64,000 nt of DNA, taken from positions 4,712,001 through 4,776,000 of the forward strand of contig BSBN01000829.1 of NCBI GenBank assembly GCA_027924645.1, written 5' to 3'. This DNA comes from Cunninghamia lanceolata (Eukaryota > Streptophyta > Pinopsida > Cupressales > Cupressaceae). How positions within the stretch are numbered: the stretch's first letter is position 1; each line of letters starts with the position of its first letter. Below the pieces are notes generated by a model. The model saw nothing but the letters and a program-made list of their open reading frames with translations. It was not told where the DNA came from and searched no databases. The translations under genes and the position numbers were made by a program. Positions 35,307-46,618 of this stretch are shown piece by piece.

Positions 35307-35320
35307 TTTTGTCCCTCTTT
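35307..35320 (-). other. T2 polypurine tract
   Basis: Minus strand reads AAAGAGGGACAAAA directly against the 3' LTR. Confidence 0.75.
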
Positions 35321-38300
35321 GATGCAATGTAGTTTACGGCGTTGCTTCAAAGAATAAATAGTCTGATAATGATACATGCCCCAATTTGCCCCTTCGGGAG
35401 ATTGGATGAGAAGAAGGTAGAAGGCATGAGACGGATAATCTCAGAAAGAAGAAGGGAAACTAGGTTAGGGTTGAAGAAATTTGTTGAAGAAAGAGCTGAC
35501 TGATACACTATGCAAGATAGAATGATAACACACACAAGAAAGTAAGCAAGTATGCACAAATCATACAACAACAAATAAGGTATTGCCCCTGTCGAGAAGT
35601 AAACCAACGATATATTGATAACGATATATGACAGTGTTGTCATGGCGGGGAACGATATATCTATAGACCAACACGACAGGCATGTTGTCATGGTGGGGAA
35701 TGATAGATCCCTAGAGAAAACATGAAAGATAATGTCTGATTTTAGGAAATGAAGCATGTTGTGTAAGACATGTGTGTTGGTCTGACTTCAACAATGCCAC
35801 ATCATGTATAAGACAATTGATTGATTATAATTGATCAAGTTGGTTTACAACCAGACAAGGATCAAGACCACTGAGGGCACTTGGATAATTTGACTAGATT
35901 GACTTGACTTGATTGGTATGGATTAAGGATGGACCTTGCATCTAGATCACTGCTCAGATTGACTGGACAAGGATGAAAGATATGATGATAGATAGAAAAA
36001 TGACTTGACAGAAGAACTCACAAGCTTTTATTTTGTATTGATACTCTGCATTGTTGGATCTTTATTGCATGGGATACGATACAGATGCTTTTATGGATGT
36101 ATAATGTATGCGAATGGTGTTTTCTTTTGACATCTTGATGGTGCAAGTATTTTGAAGTGCTTATTTCATCAATGGGCCATTTTTTTGGTACTTTTTCTGA
36201 ATGTTGTAAGTTAATACAAGCATCTAGGTATAATTGAACTGAGATGACCTAAGCATTGCTTACATGGATTTTGATTTAGTAAGTTAATACAAGCATCGAG
36301 GTATAATTGAACCAAGATGACCTGATTATTTCTTGCATATCAACAGTCAAGGATTGCCCCCGTTCATGTTAGACCTTTGATGTCCTTGATGATCTTTTGC
36401 CGATCATGTCTTTAGACAAGGTTTCACATTACTAAAATTTAATCCACAAACAACAAACAAAGAAATAATCATGCCCCCATCATAGCATCTCTAGCTTTTG
36501 GCATCCTCGAGTAGCATAGAAAGGCATGATAGAAAAAATCAAGACTCTGTATTTTAACCATGTTGCCAATCCACAAAACATTTTTGCATTTAGATGTGTT
36601 AGTTTCTTGCCATAATTTGGGTAAAATCATTTAGAAGGACTTAGGAGTTTGCTTTGCTTTGGATAGGCTAATGTCTTGCATCAGGATTTTTGTTTGAAAG
36701 CAGGTTTTGCTTGTGCTTGCTTGTCTGGTGAGAAGATTCCACAATCTTTATTGGTGAGACGAACCCTAAGGGACTGACCTAGTGCCTCAGGGGCTCATTG
36801 CTAAATGGCCTTTCCTACATGACAACGTAGAGGCAACGTAGTTCAGGGTAAACCCTAATGGGCCTAAGACCTAGGCAGTAGAAAGTGGTGTGAACTCAGA
36901 TAGATAGAAGGACTAGACATGGGATAGATGGGACAGTGGAGCCTCAGGGGTGGATAAAAATATGACCTTGCCTACATGACGACGCAGAGGCAACATAGTT
37001 CATGGACTTGGACCATGTGGACCTAAGATATGGATTGGATGGGACACGATATGGAACAAATATGGATCAGACAAGACACGATATGGAACATATATGGATT
37101 AGACAAGACACAATATGGAATAGATATGGATCAAATATGGAACAGATATGGATCAGATATGGAACAGATAAGACATGATATGGAATGAATATGGATTAGA
37201 TATGGAACATATATGGATTGGATAAGACATGATATGGAATGGATATGGATCAGATAAGACACGATATGGAACAGATAAGACATGATATGGAACAAATATG
37301 GATTGGGTGATACTGATGACAAGAAAACACCACGGATAGGTAGATGCATGTATGATAGCAGATACAGATGGTTAGGTAGAAGGAAACAAGGATTCAATCT
37401 CCAAGGACTATGTTGCATAGGAATAACGTGCCCTATTGTAGGTAAATACTTAGGATTTTTCATGGCAATGCTTATGAAAACAGGAGGATAAGAGGGTAAT
37501 AAAGGATTTGCATTACTTGGAGGGAAAAGGTATGTCAAGAGACATCTAAAACATTTGTCAACATTGTGCCCCCCAATATTTATCAAGACCAAAGAAATAG
37601 AGGAAAGGAATATTAGGATGGATAGACTAGATAGTATAGTTAGGATAGGATAGGAAATGGTACAAAAGGAAACTGATAGGAGAAGAGTGATAGGATGATG
37701 AGACAAGGTGCCCCCAAGTGTAGGTGATGTAGAAGATCAACTTACACACGACGCCTGTTTGCCAGGTTTTCATCATGGTACTTATCCAAGGCACTTGTTT
37801 GCTAGATTTTCACCGTTGGACGAAGGGATTTTTCTTTTCTTTTCTCTTTTTTTTTTTGAAACAGTTGGATGGGAGAAGGTGGATATAGAAGGGAGATACT
37901 CAAGTATCTAGTTTCTTGAAAGGTGATAGTCCCACTAGAAGGATGTCATCGTATGGACCATGTCAAATGTTCTCATAGATGCTGGTAGGAGAAGGTAGAT
38001 AGTGGATTTATGATGTAGAGTACGGAGAGAAGGCTTATGTAAAAGCATGGACCACGGGAGTAGGATGAGGAAGACATGTAGGATAATAGTGGAAGGAAGG
38101 GGAGATGGAGGTATATGGAAATGTTTGTGGGATGGAAGGGAATCATGACCAACGGTTGCACATACCATGATAAACATTGAAGCTGGTGATGGGAAAGTAG
38201 TGTAGGAAGCAAGGAAGACTTTTGCTTGTGGATGAATGACTTAGGCATGTAGGGATCCACATAGACTAAGTACTTTTGTGATTTTTTCTTTCCATATGGG

Positions 38301-38570
38301 ATGGAAGAATTTGAGACTTTTTGATGGAATGGGAGAAACTGAATGGTTTGGATTCTTGAGAGGTGGATGCCTCATTTGACTTGATGGCTTTTTGCTTAGG
38401 TACCCAAACCATTTTGCTTTTAGATAATACCTATGAAGGTATGGGCTTGGGTGTATGAAACTTTGGTGCATCTTTGGAGTTAATCATTTGTTTGATGTGG
38501 ACCCACACCTTTGTCAGTTTGGTGTATAGGTGTGTGGGTGTATATAGCTCTTGAGAAGGATGCTTCTTTG
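35321..38570 (-). other. T2 3' internal non-coding region
   Basis: Where pol should lie. Minus-strand frames near 38470-37930 are proline- and serine-rich and broken. No RT, RNase H or integrase signature seen. Includes the minisatellite at 37040-37310 and a T-rich run near 37850. Confidence 0.5.
37040..37310. repeat. Minisatellite built on GATATGGA
   Basis: Diverged units of ATATGGAACA-ATATGGAT and AGACA-GATATGGAA repeat every 16-35 bp for about 270 bp. The long minus-strand frame across it is a by-product (a repeating Ser-Tyr-Leu-Ile/Phe-His pattern). Confidence 0.85.
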
Positions 38571-38574
38571 ATTC

Positions 38575-39142
38575 TTAGATTTTGTATCCTAGGTCATGAG
38601 GACTCTTAGGATTTTTGACTTGATAGGTAGAGGCATCTAGATTTTTATGGTTGAATTCTCTTGAGATGGTGGAAGTGGAGTTTGAGGAAATTCTTTGTTT
38701 AGACAACACGTGCATTGGTTGGTCATGATTGGGATTGTTAGAGGATTCATAGATGGATGGATAAGGTGTTGGAAGAAGTGGTGGTAAAATGCATGGAGGG
38801 ATATTAGGAGTTGGAAGTAGTGGAGGTAGATTGGATGGCGGAAGGTGTATGGTCACATGCTCTTGGGATGTATATGATAAAGTAGGTGGAATGACGACAT
38901 AAGTTTTGGGGATATGAAGGGATTTGAGGTGGAAAGTGGTAGATTTAGGAGGAGTGGAAGAAGTACCAACATCTTGAGATTGTTCACCTTGGGGTATATA
39001 TCCAAGGCCACATGAAGGAGGAGGAACATTGACATGGATGGGCTCCAAAATACCTTGTTCATGAAGGCCTAAGCCTTTACCTTGATAGTTCATATGTTGG
39101 AGTATGCGGTGGACAACGGGATTATGTGTAGGTGGAACACTA
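38575..39142 (-). pseudogene. T2 glycine-patch-like ORF (continues at 46619)
   Basis: Minus-strand frame open from the N insertion site down to 38575. Begins HNPVVHRILQHMNYQGKGLGLHEQGI then GLGY, a glycine-patch-like motif seen between protease and RT in Tat/Ogre elements, followed by a Pro/Ser/Thr-rich tail. N cuts the reading frame at 39142/46614; the upstream half is at 46619-47860. No RT follows. Confidence 0.55.
39138..39142. repeat. N target site duplication, left
   Basis: CACTA, repeated at 46614-46618. Confidence 0.9.
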
Positions 39143-40233
39143 TGTTGGCAAGAGACACTATATGGATTCATGGTTGTTGTCATTGATGGCAACAAAGGTC
39201 ATCCCACATATCCGCAAGTCATGGTGTGCCTCTACCGGAAGTCAGAATGAAGAACTGTTGTGGTCCAGTGAACAAGAATAGAGCATGTGGCAAGGTTCGA
39301 CAGATTGGTCTGGACCTCTCAGAGGAAGTGTCTTGGTGCAGTGCGGATTTGGGGAAGTTAAGAGGACTACCTTGAGTAGTATATTCCAAGGATTTAGCCT
39401 CCGGTGATGGACAAAGAAAAAGATATGAACAACTGAGTACCGGATTCCTGAAAGATAGTGAGAGCAGAGGAAGAACTGACTGACAGAGTATCAGACTATT
39501 TTCCGGATGTGTTACTATTGATGGTAAAGGTTGTGAAGGCATGAATCATGTTTGGCCGACATGATTAATGATATCTACAAGTATATACTTGATCCGCATT
39601 GCTTGGTGAGCAAGGATTCAGCCGACAGAACAGAGTTTGTAAGAAAATAAACTATTCCGGATGCCGACTAGAAAGGTAATGAAATTACTTGTGTGGATAT
39701 ATATAGAGGATGGATTTTGTTGTGAGATGAGTGATGGTGTGATGGTGTATGCGAATAAGTGCAGAGTAGAGCAGGAGTAGTAAGAAAGATCCAGTATGTG
39801 AAAGGATAGCAGAATAAAGAACAGAGGAAAGATGAAGTGCAGCAGATCAGTGTACTAAGCCTAACCGGAACTGAACTCCAGCATATGTAGATGCTTCCAA
39901 TTAGTTCAAGTATTATATAACATTCTTTTGTAGACAGTGTGTCTCTTTGTAGGCAGTGTGCCTCATGTGAGCAGTGTGCTCAGGCAGTGAGCCCTAATTG
40001 GCAAGTGCCATTTTTGTAACTCCTTATTCTTCTAACAGAGAATTATCTTTAGGTTAATCACCCCGTGGTTTTCTCCTTTAACCGGGTTTCCACGTCAAAA
40101 ATACTGTGTCATGTGTTTCTCATTTCATGGTAATGTTTGTTTGTTTAATTCAATATTGCTTTGAATAATAAGAAAGTTCAAAAGAAGAAATATTTAGGAT
40201 AACTAATTCACCCCCCCCTCTCAGTTATCAACA
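39143..40233 (+). repeat. N 5' LTR
   Basis: TGTTGGCAAGAGACAC...GTTATCAACA. TATA-like TATATATAGAGG at about 39697. Contains CATTGATGGCAA at 39181 (one arm of the inverted repeat across the 3' junction), the block GTGGTTTTCTCC...GGGTTTCCACGT near 40065-40095, and a CAGTGTG short repeat at about 39938-39985. Confidence 0.95.
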
Positions 40234-40235
40234 AT

Positions 40236-40247
40236 TGGTATCAGAGC
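40236..40247 (+). other. N primer binding site (tRNA-iMet)
   Basis: TGGTATCAGAGC, two bases after the LTR. Confidence 0.95.
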
Positions 40248-40298
40248 TAAGTTCCTCCTAATAGAGCCTAACAGCTTGAGGAAGATCTGGGAGTTCAA

Positions 40299-41471
40299 AT
40301 GGATGCATATGGTTTAAGGGAGCAACTCAAGACTGCCCTTGAGGATCTGGAACAGTCAAACTCTGAAGTCAATGAATTAAAGGAAAGACTCAAACAAGCT
40401 GATGAATTCATGAGAGAACTAAAAGACAAATTAAGTCTCTCTATGAAAAAGAGAAAGGAGCTGCTCCAACAATTGGCAAGACAAAGTGAAGAAAGCAATA
40501 CAAATGAAGAATTGACTGAGAAAACCAAGTTATGTGAAAAGTTATCAAAAGAAGTCATTATGTTAAGACATGAAATGGAATCAGGAACTATAAAGTTTAC
40601 TCAAGAGATTGAAGAAAAAAGAAAAGCTGAAGACAATCTAAGACAATCTCTTAAAGAGAAATCAGAAGAATGCCACTAGATGGACAGGATTATCAGACAT
40701 CTTGAATCTAATCTTGAAGATGCCAAAGATAATGAAGAAAAACTTGAGGATCAAATTATCTCCCTCAAAAGAGATCTTCAAACAGCAAATGAATATAAAG
40801 AAAAATTCAAGATAAGTTCTGCCCAACTTGAAGTACTTCTTGGAAGTCAAAAGAAGACAGATGACAAGTATGGTTTGGGATATGAGATAGGAGAAAGCTC
40901 CAGATCCGGTCAAAAAAATTTTGGATCAGAAAATCCAAAGAATAGACCTAGAAGACCTCCGGTAAGACAGCCCAGTGCTCAAAGATATCCATCTTTCAAT
41001 GGATACTGCCACAGCTGCAATCACTTTGGTCACAAAGCTAATCAGTGCAGAAAAACCATGAATCAAACTAATCCATCCTTCTCCGGACAGTGCTTTAACT
41101 GCAAAAGGTATGGACACAAGTTTCATGAATGCAGAAATATGCAAGTAAACAAATCACTCAATGGTAGATGCTTTGCATGCTATAGAATAGGTCATATGGC
41201 TAATCAATGTAGATCAAGAGGTTATCAGTCAAATATGCAAAGAAATGTTATTTGCCAAATCTGTAATAGGTCCGGTCATAATGCTAAAGTCTGCAGAAGC
41301 AAGAATCAGGACAAAAGAGGTCCGGTGTATAATCAGAATCAAGACAAGGGTAAACAAAAGATGAATGTGGATGAAGTTAGGAATCAGATGAGCAAGATTT
41401 GGGTAAAGAAAAGTTCAGAGAATACAGAAACTGGATCCACACCAGACTCTGGTGCTGATATTCCTTCCTGA
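40299..41471 (+). CDS. N gag-like protein: coiled coil plus four zinc knuckles
   Basis: 390 codons in one frame from the ATG at 40299, with a single TAG at 40677 in place of a likely Gln. Residues 1-190 are almost pure coiled coil (Glu/Lys/Leu heptads). A GLGYEIGESS segment and basic linker follow, then four perfect CCHC knuckles (C-x2-C-x4-H-x4-C) at 41007-41048, 41091-41132, 41169-41210 and 41253-41294, spaced 78-84 bp. The tail ends DSGADIPS; this could be the stub of a protease start (D-S-G), but nothing follows. The usual N-terminal gag domain is missing, so the ORF seems reduced to oligomerisation and RNA-binding parts. Apart from one stop the frame is intact. Confidence 0.85.
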
Positions 41472-42117
41472 AATTAAAAAGTGAGCTCTGGCTCAGGGGG
41501 AGACTCAAAGAAAATCCTGTTCCCCCAGCCAATCAAGTGGTGCCAGATATGGCACAAGATGTGGAGTAAAGGGTTTGAAGATATAAGTCTTGAGATAATC
41601 CAGATAAGATTTTAGAGGTCCGCATGAAGATATAAAGAAGTTGTGATCGATCAAGTAAGACCTATTCCAGGAGATGCTCCGGAATGACAGAGGGTTACAA
41701 AAGGGTCCGGAGAGATCCGGAAGTACATTTTTTTACTCTACGGATTGGACAGAATGTTTGGGATGTTCTTGTAATGTGTCATCTCGATTTATTCATGATT
41801 GAAAGATCCGCATGATGTTCATAGATCAGGACTGATCCGAGATACTCCAAGCTATCCGGATAAGGCAAACCAGAATAATGTAGGTGGAGCATTTATTGCA
41901 AACAGATATTAGGGTTTGCGAAATGATATAAGGGATTTCTCAATAATCACTTGATCATTCCACACCCAAGAAGAAGCGAAAAGTGGAGCTCTGCAACAAA
42001 ATTCATCAAGTTCACTGAAGATCACTTATAGAAGTTACTACATACAGAAATCAATCCAAATAACCGAAGGCGCATAAGGTATTTTTCGTTTTCAATCTCC
42101 CTGCAAATCTTTGAAAA
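41472..42117 (+). other. N spacer between gag and orphan ORF
   Basis: About 650 bp with no open frame of note. CTCAGGGGGAGACTCAAAG at about 41494 is another purine-rich tract. TCCGG and CCGGA words recur. It may hold a promoter, splice or reinitiation signal for the second ORF; nothing shows which. Confidence 0.5.
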
Positions 42118-45100
42118 ATGGCTACTCCGAATATAGTTAAGATCTCTGATAGACCTCGTCCCACATTCAAGAAACATCCTTACAAATCCTTGGAGGTAGA
42201 TCCACTAGGAGCCTTCTCTAGTGTTCCACATGGTGTATTGCATACGGAAGACATTAGGGTTTACATCCATGCAAATTTTGAAGACTTTGGAGAATCAAAA
42301 CTGATGGATATCTATCACAAACAATTGATAGATGACTCCTTTGAGATCAAACCTCAGTACAAAGCCATCCGGGACAAACACTTTGCATAGTGCATCCATT
42401 TCCCCTGTTTTGAAGAAGATGAATGGGTCCGGTATGTACTAAGTAGAGTGCATGACAACTTCCTATGGTTGAACAAGCCCTTCAAGATCACCAAAGATGC
42501 AATTAGGGCTGTAACCGGTCTGCACTCATCCGGTGGATTACCTATTCTCAAGTCTGTCAAAAATCAGACAGTTAGTGATGCAACCGGATCCAAGTTTGAC
42601 AAGAGAGCTATGACAGTTGATGACATCACTGAACCGGATGTCAAATTTGCATCTATGATAATTGGTTACAAAATCTATCACTCTAGTAGGGAAAATTCAG
42701 TACCGGGAACTGCAATCTACACAGCTTATCAAATGTTATAGGAGAATGCAGACTATGACTTGTGTGAGCTTCTTGTAAACCAACTTTTTGAAAATTAAGA
42801 AGGACAAGAAAAACTCCTTCAAGTATGGCAATCTGATCCTTTGTCTCTTCTTTTACTACATGAATGAGCTTCCTGGATCCAGTGGATGGATATGGCAGAA
42901 TGACAGACTGGTTGCCATCCAAATCAGAGACTATTTGCATGGACTTGGGGATGCTAAAGCAAGAAATATAGCTCTATGGGGATATTTCAAGAACTTCCAA
43001 AGCATGATGCATGCAAGAGAAAGAATACCCCAATCCCTTGTTGAAAAGTACAAAGACACAGTATGCTTCATGGTAGAAACAGATCAATGTCTAATGGAGG
43101 CAGTAGAACCAAGAACTGTATGGATCATGCCCATGGGGTATGAAGTGGATGAACAGATAGTGGAGCTACATGTTCAACACATGCTAAGTCAGCCCAAAGA
43201 TCCAAAGGCAGAAAGGTTTGGAACCTTTGAGGAGCTGAGTGTAAAGATCCATGTAGAACTCAGGGAACCTGAGATAAAGAGGAAGGTGAGAAAAGAAGTA
43301 GAGCATATTGCTCAAGGCCTAGGCATCCCAAAAGAGGCACTTGATGCCAACCGGGAAAAGAGAAGAAAAGCTAAGGAAGAAAAGAAAGAGGCAGAAAAGA
43401 AAAGCAAGAAAAGTGCTCCGGTGGAATCCTCAACCCGGACCAGATCATCAAAAGGATCTACACCTATCAAAACCAAAAGCTCAAAACTGGAAGTCCAGGG
43501 ATCCGGTAAGAGATCTAAGACAAAAGCCTCAAGAGCTTATCAAAGCCAAAAAGATGAAGAAGAAACTGAGTTAGATGAGGGAGTAAAAGAAATAAAGAAA
43601 CAGAAGAAGAAAGGATCCGGTAAACCCTCTTTAGGCCAAGACAAGGAAGAAATGATAGAAGAATTTGCTGAAAAGCCCACCCTGTCTCTAGACAGTGTAG
43701 TCAAATCAGTCACTGTGGATGGGAACCTTCAACCGGTGGCTGAATTCTATGATGACTACAATGAGGCAGATCAAAAGATCCTGCAGGAAGCTATAATTAG
43801 GTACCTAAACATTTACAATAAAGCTTTTATTGAGATTATCTCTAAAATTCCAAAGAGTCTAGAGATGGAACTAGAAATAAGAAAGAATAATGCCATGGCA
43901 AAAGACCTTGAGATCAGGGAACAGATAGCTATTTAGCTATATCCTTCAATTGATCACAAAATAATGAACATGATATTCAAGGACTACAAGGATGAATTCA
44001 GAAGCAAAGCAAGGATGAATCAGCTTATGCTTGGTGAGACCAACAAAGTAGCCAAGGACACTGAAGAGATCCTCTGGAATACATTCAAAAGGTTCAACAT
44101 TCCTATTACAGAGGACTTAGGTGCAGAAATAGCTGCATCATCTGCTCTGGAAGAAGTGCCACTTGAACAGACTAACATCTCTTCTCCGGCTTCTCCTACA
44201 GTCTCCGGATCCCAAGAAGAAGAGAAATTATAGGAGAAAGAAGCAGCAGAAAAAGAAAAAGAGGTTGATAGCACCAAGGATACAGAGAAAGAGAAGAATC
44301 CAACAGAGAAAACCACAACTGAAAGTGGTAAGAATGTGGAAGGAGAAAAGACTCCAAAGGACAAAACTGCAGAAGAAAAGAAACATCTGTCTCTGGCAAG
44401 AGACACTGCACAAACTGTTCAAAAGTTTCTAAGCCAAGAAACATTAGAGATTGATGAACCGGAGCTTCTAAAAGGCCCATTTGATTTTGACTCTCTCTCT
44501 CCGGTACAGACAATGAAGATAGCTTCATTTGCAAATGCTAAGGCAAATGAAAAACTCCTAAAGTCTCATATGGAAGACTGTGAGTTGATAGAGGCTGCTT
44601 CCGGAGTGCTTGAAAAGATTATGCCATCAATCCAGATAGATCCGACAGCCTCCTCTTTCGGTAATCTCAAAACCTTAGTCAGCAGTGTTGATACACATTT
44701 TGATTCTCTCGAAAAATCAGCTGAAGAAAAGGTCCGGAAGGAATTTTTGGATAAAAGATTTTCAGAAGTACTAGGATTAATCTCAAATGATAGGAGAAAT
44801 ATGAGTATTGGAATAAAGAGCTTAGAAAATGCTCTTAAGGATGGCGGTGATATTTACAAATTTTGTATCTCCTGGTCAAAGGCAACAGTAGAAATTGATA
44901 AGAAAATAAAAGTGGAATAGGACAAACTACAAAGTTTGTCTCAAAGTTTTGATCCTCTCTCTTCCTCCATAGTAAATCAAGAATGTCAAACTATTGCAAT
45001 CACAAATGCAATAAAGAACCTTGAGAAGGAAAGGAAGAATATCACTAACCGGATGGAAGAACTTAGAAGGATTATAATCCCTAAGTTAGAAACTATGCAT

Positions 45101-45283
45101 GAGGCCATCAGTGATGCTCAGACTACCACCCAAACAAATGATCCGACAGATCTCAAGAGGGCAGAAGCTTTTGCATTTTTGTTGAGTGGTCACATTTCAA
45201 TTTTGGATAGAATGAAGCAAAGTTGGGCTACAGAACTGATCCAACTGAAGACATCTTTTGCAGACATTCTGCAGTTTATGTGA
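42118..45283 (+). CDS. N orphan ORF (about 1,050 codons), broken by a frameshift and stops
   Basis: No known pol domain. The ATG at 42118 opens frame 1, which shifts once near 42785-42790 (CTTTTTGAAAA) and then stays in one frame to 45283. Stops at 42388, 42739, 43933, 44230 and 44918 fall where Gln fits. Part 1 (42118-43250) is globular: WVRYVLSRVHDNFLWLN, FKITKDAIRAVTGL, then helical YGNLILCLFFYYMNELPG. Part 2 (43250-43640) is very basic (runs of Lys/Arg/Ser/Glu), nuclear-localisation-like. Part 3 (43640-45283) is helical and acidic with coiled coils, including SPVQTMKIASFANAKANE, SHMEDCELIEAA and FDSLEKSAEEKVRKEF. Part 3 is clearly homologous to element C at 53760-54690. The K-x-F-K-I-T...V-T-G-L layout resembles gag-like proteins of other plant elements. 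Function unknown. Confidence 0.8.
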
Positions 45284-45521
45284 GTAAGTAAACATGCGGC
45301 TATGTATAGAAATTTTTTTTAAAAAAAAATTTTGGTGTATGGACCCTACCCTTTGCCATTGATGTCAAAGGGGGAGTGAGGAGTAGTGAAAAATGAGGAA
45401 TCCAACTAAGGGGGAGTTCCGAAAATTGTATATAAAGATAGAGCATCAGCAAAGGGGGAGCATAGTGTAAACACTTAGTCATTTTTCACTAAGTGTTGCC
45501 ATCAATGCCAAAGGGGGAGAC
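45284..45521 (+). other. N polypurine tract cluster
   Basis: Four tracts: AAAGGGGGAG at 45367, AAGGGGGAG at 45408, AAAGGGGGAG at 45451, and AAAGGGGGAGAC at 45510-45521 against the LTR. Repeated tracts are a Sirevirus trait; the last would prime plus-strand DNA. Confidence 0.85.
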
Positions 45522-46613
45522 TGTTGGCAAGAGACACTATATGGATTCATGGTTGTTGTCATTGATGGCAAATAAGGTCATCCCACATATCTGAAAGTCA
45601 TGGTGTGCCTCTACCAGAAGTCAGAATGAAGAACTGTTGTGGTCCGGTGAACAAGAACAGAGCATGTGGCAAGGTCCGACAGATTAGTCCGAACCTCTCA
45701 GAGGAAGTGTCTTGGTGTAGTGTGGATTTGGGGAAGTCAAGAGGACTACCTTGAGTAGTATATTCCAAGGATTTAGCCTTTGGTGATGGACAAAGAAAAA
45801 GATATGAACAGCTGAGTACCGAATTCCTGAAAGACAGTGAGAGCAGAGGAAGAACTGACTGACAGAGCATCAGACTATTTTCTGGATGTGTTACTATTGA
45901 TGGTAAAGGTTGTGAAGGCATGAATCATGTTTGGCCAACATGATTAATGATATCTACAAGTATATACTTGATCCGCATTGCTTGGTGAGCAAGGATTCAG
46001 CCGACAGAACAGAGTTTGTAAGAAACTAAACTGTTCCGGATGCCGACTAGAAAGGTAATGAAATTACTTGTGCGGATATATATAGAGGATGGATTTTGTT
46101 GTGAGATGAGTGATGGTGTGATGGTGTATGCAAATAAGTGCAGAGCAGAGCAGGAGCAGTAAGAAAGATCCGGTATGTGAAAGGATAGAAGAATAAAGAA
46201 CAGAGGAGAGATGAAGTGCAGCAGATCAGTGTACTAAGCCTAACCGGAACTGAACTCCAGCATATGTAGATGCTTGCAATTAGTTCAAGTATTATATAAC
46301 ATTCTTTTGTAGACAGTGTGTCTCTTTGTAGGCAGTGTGCCTCATGTGAGCAGTGTGCTCGGGCAGTGAGCCCTAATTGGCAAGTGCCATTTTTGTAACT
46401 CCTTATTCTTCTAATAGAGAATTATCTTTGGGTTAATCACCCCGTGGTTTTCTCCCTTAACCGGGTTTCCACGTCAAAAATACTATGTCATGTGTTTCTC
46501 ATTTCATGGTAATGTTTGTTTGTTTAATTCAATATTGCTTTGAATAATAAGAAAGTTCAAAAGAAGAAATATTTAGGATAACTGATTCACCCCCCCCCTC
46601 TCAGTTATCAACA
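45522..46613 (+). repeat. N 3' LTR
   Basis: Direct repeat of 39143-40233 with the same ends. Differences are mostly C/T and G/A transitions, many in CCGG or CHG contexts. Confidence 0.95.
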
Positions 46614-46618
46614 CACTA
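46614..46618. repeat. N target site duplication, right
   Basis: CACTA, identical to 39138-39142. Confidence 0.9.

Larger units (their letters stand above)
39143..46613 (+). mobile_element. N: non-autonomous Sirevirus-like element with orphan ORF
   Basis: 7.47 kb, LTRs of 1,091 and 1,092 bp about 96-97% alike by eye, TSD CACTA. Order: 5' LTR, iMet primer site two bases later, gag with coiled coil and four zinc knuckles, large orphan ORF, four polypurine-like tracts, 3' LTR. The LTR end (CACCCCCCCCTCTCAG...ATCAACA) and repeated AAAGGGGGAG tracts are Sirevirus features. No protease, integrase, RT or RNase H motif, so enzymes must come in trans. Youngest insertion in the nest. Confidence 0.9.

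Noticed and set aside
37131..37706. 191-codon minus-strand frame
   Set aside because: More than a third is a translated minisatellite; no domain elsewhere.
40299..45283. N as an autonomous element with hidden pol
   Set aside because: Read in all plus-strand frames, I found no D-S-G protease with flanking context, DDE integrase, YVDD or RNase H motif.
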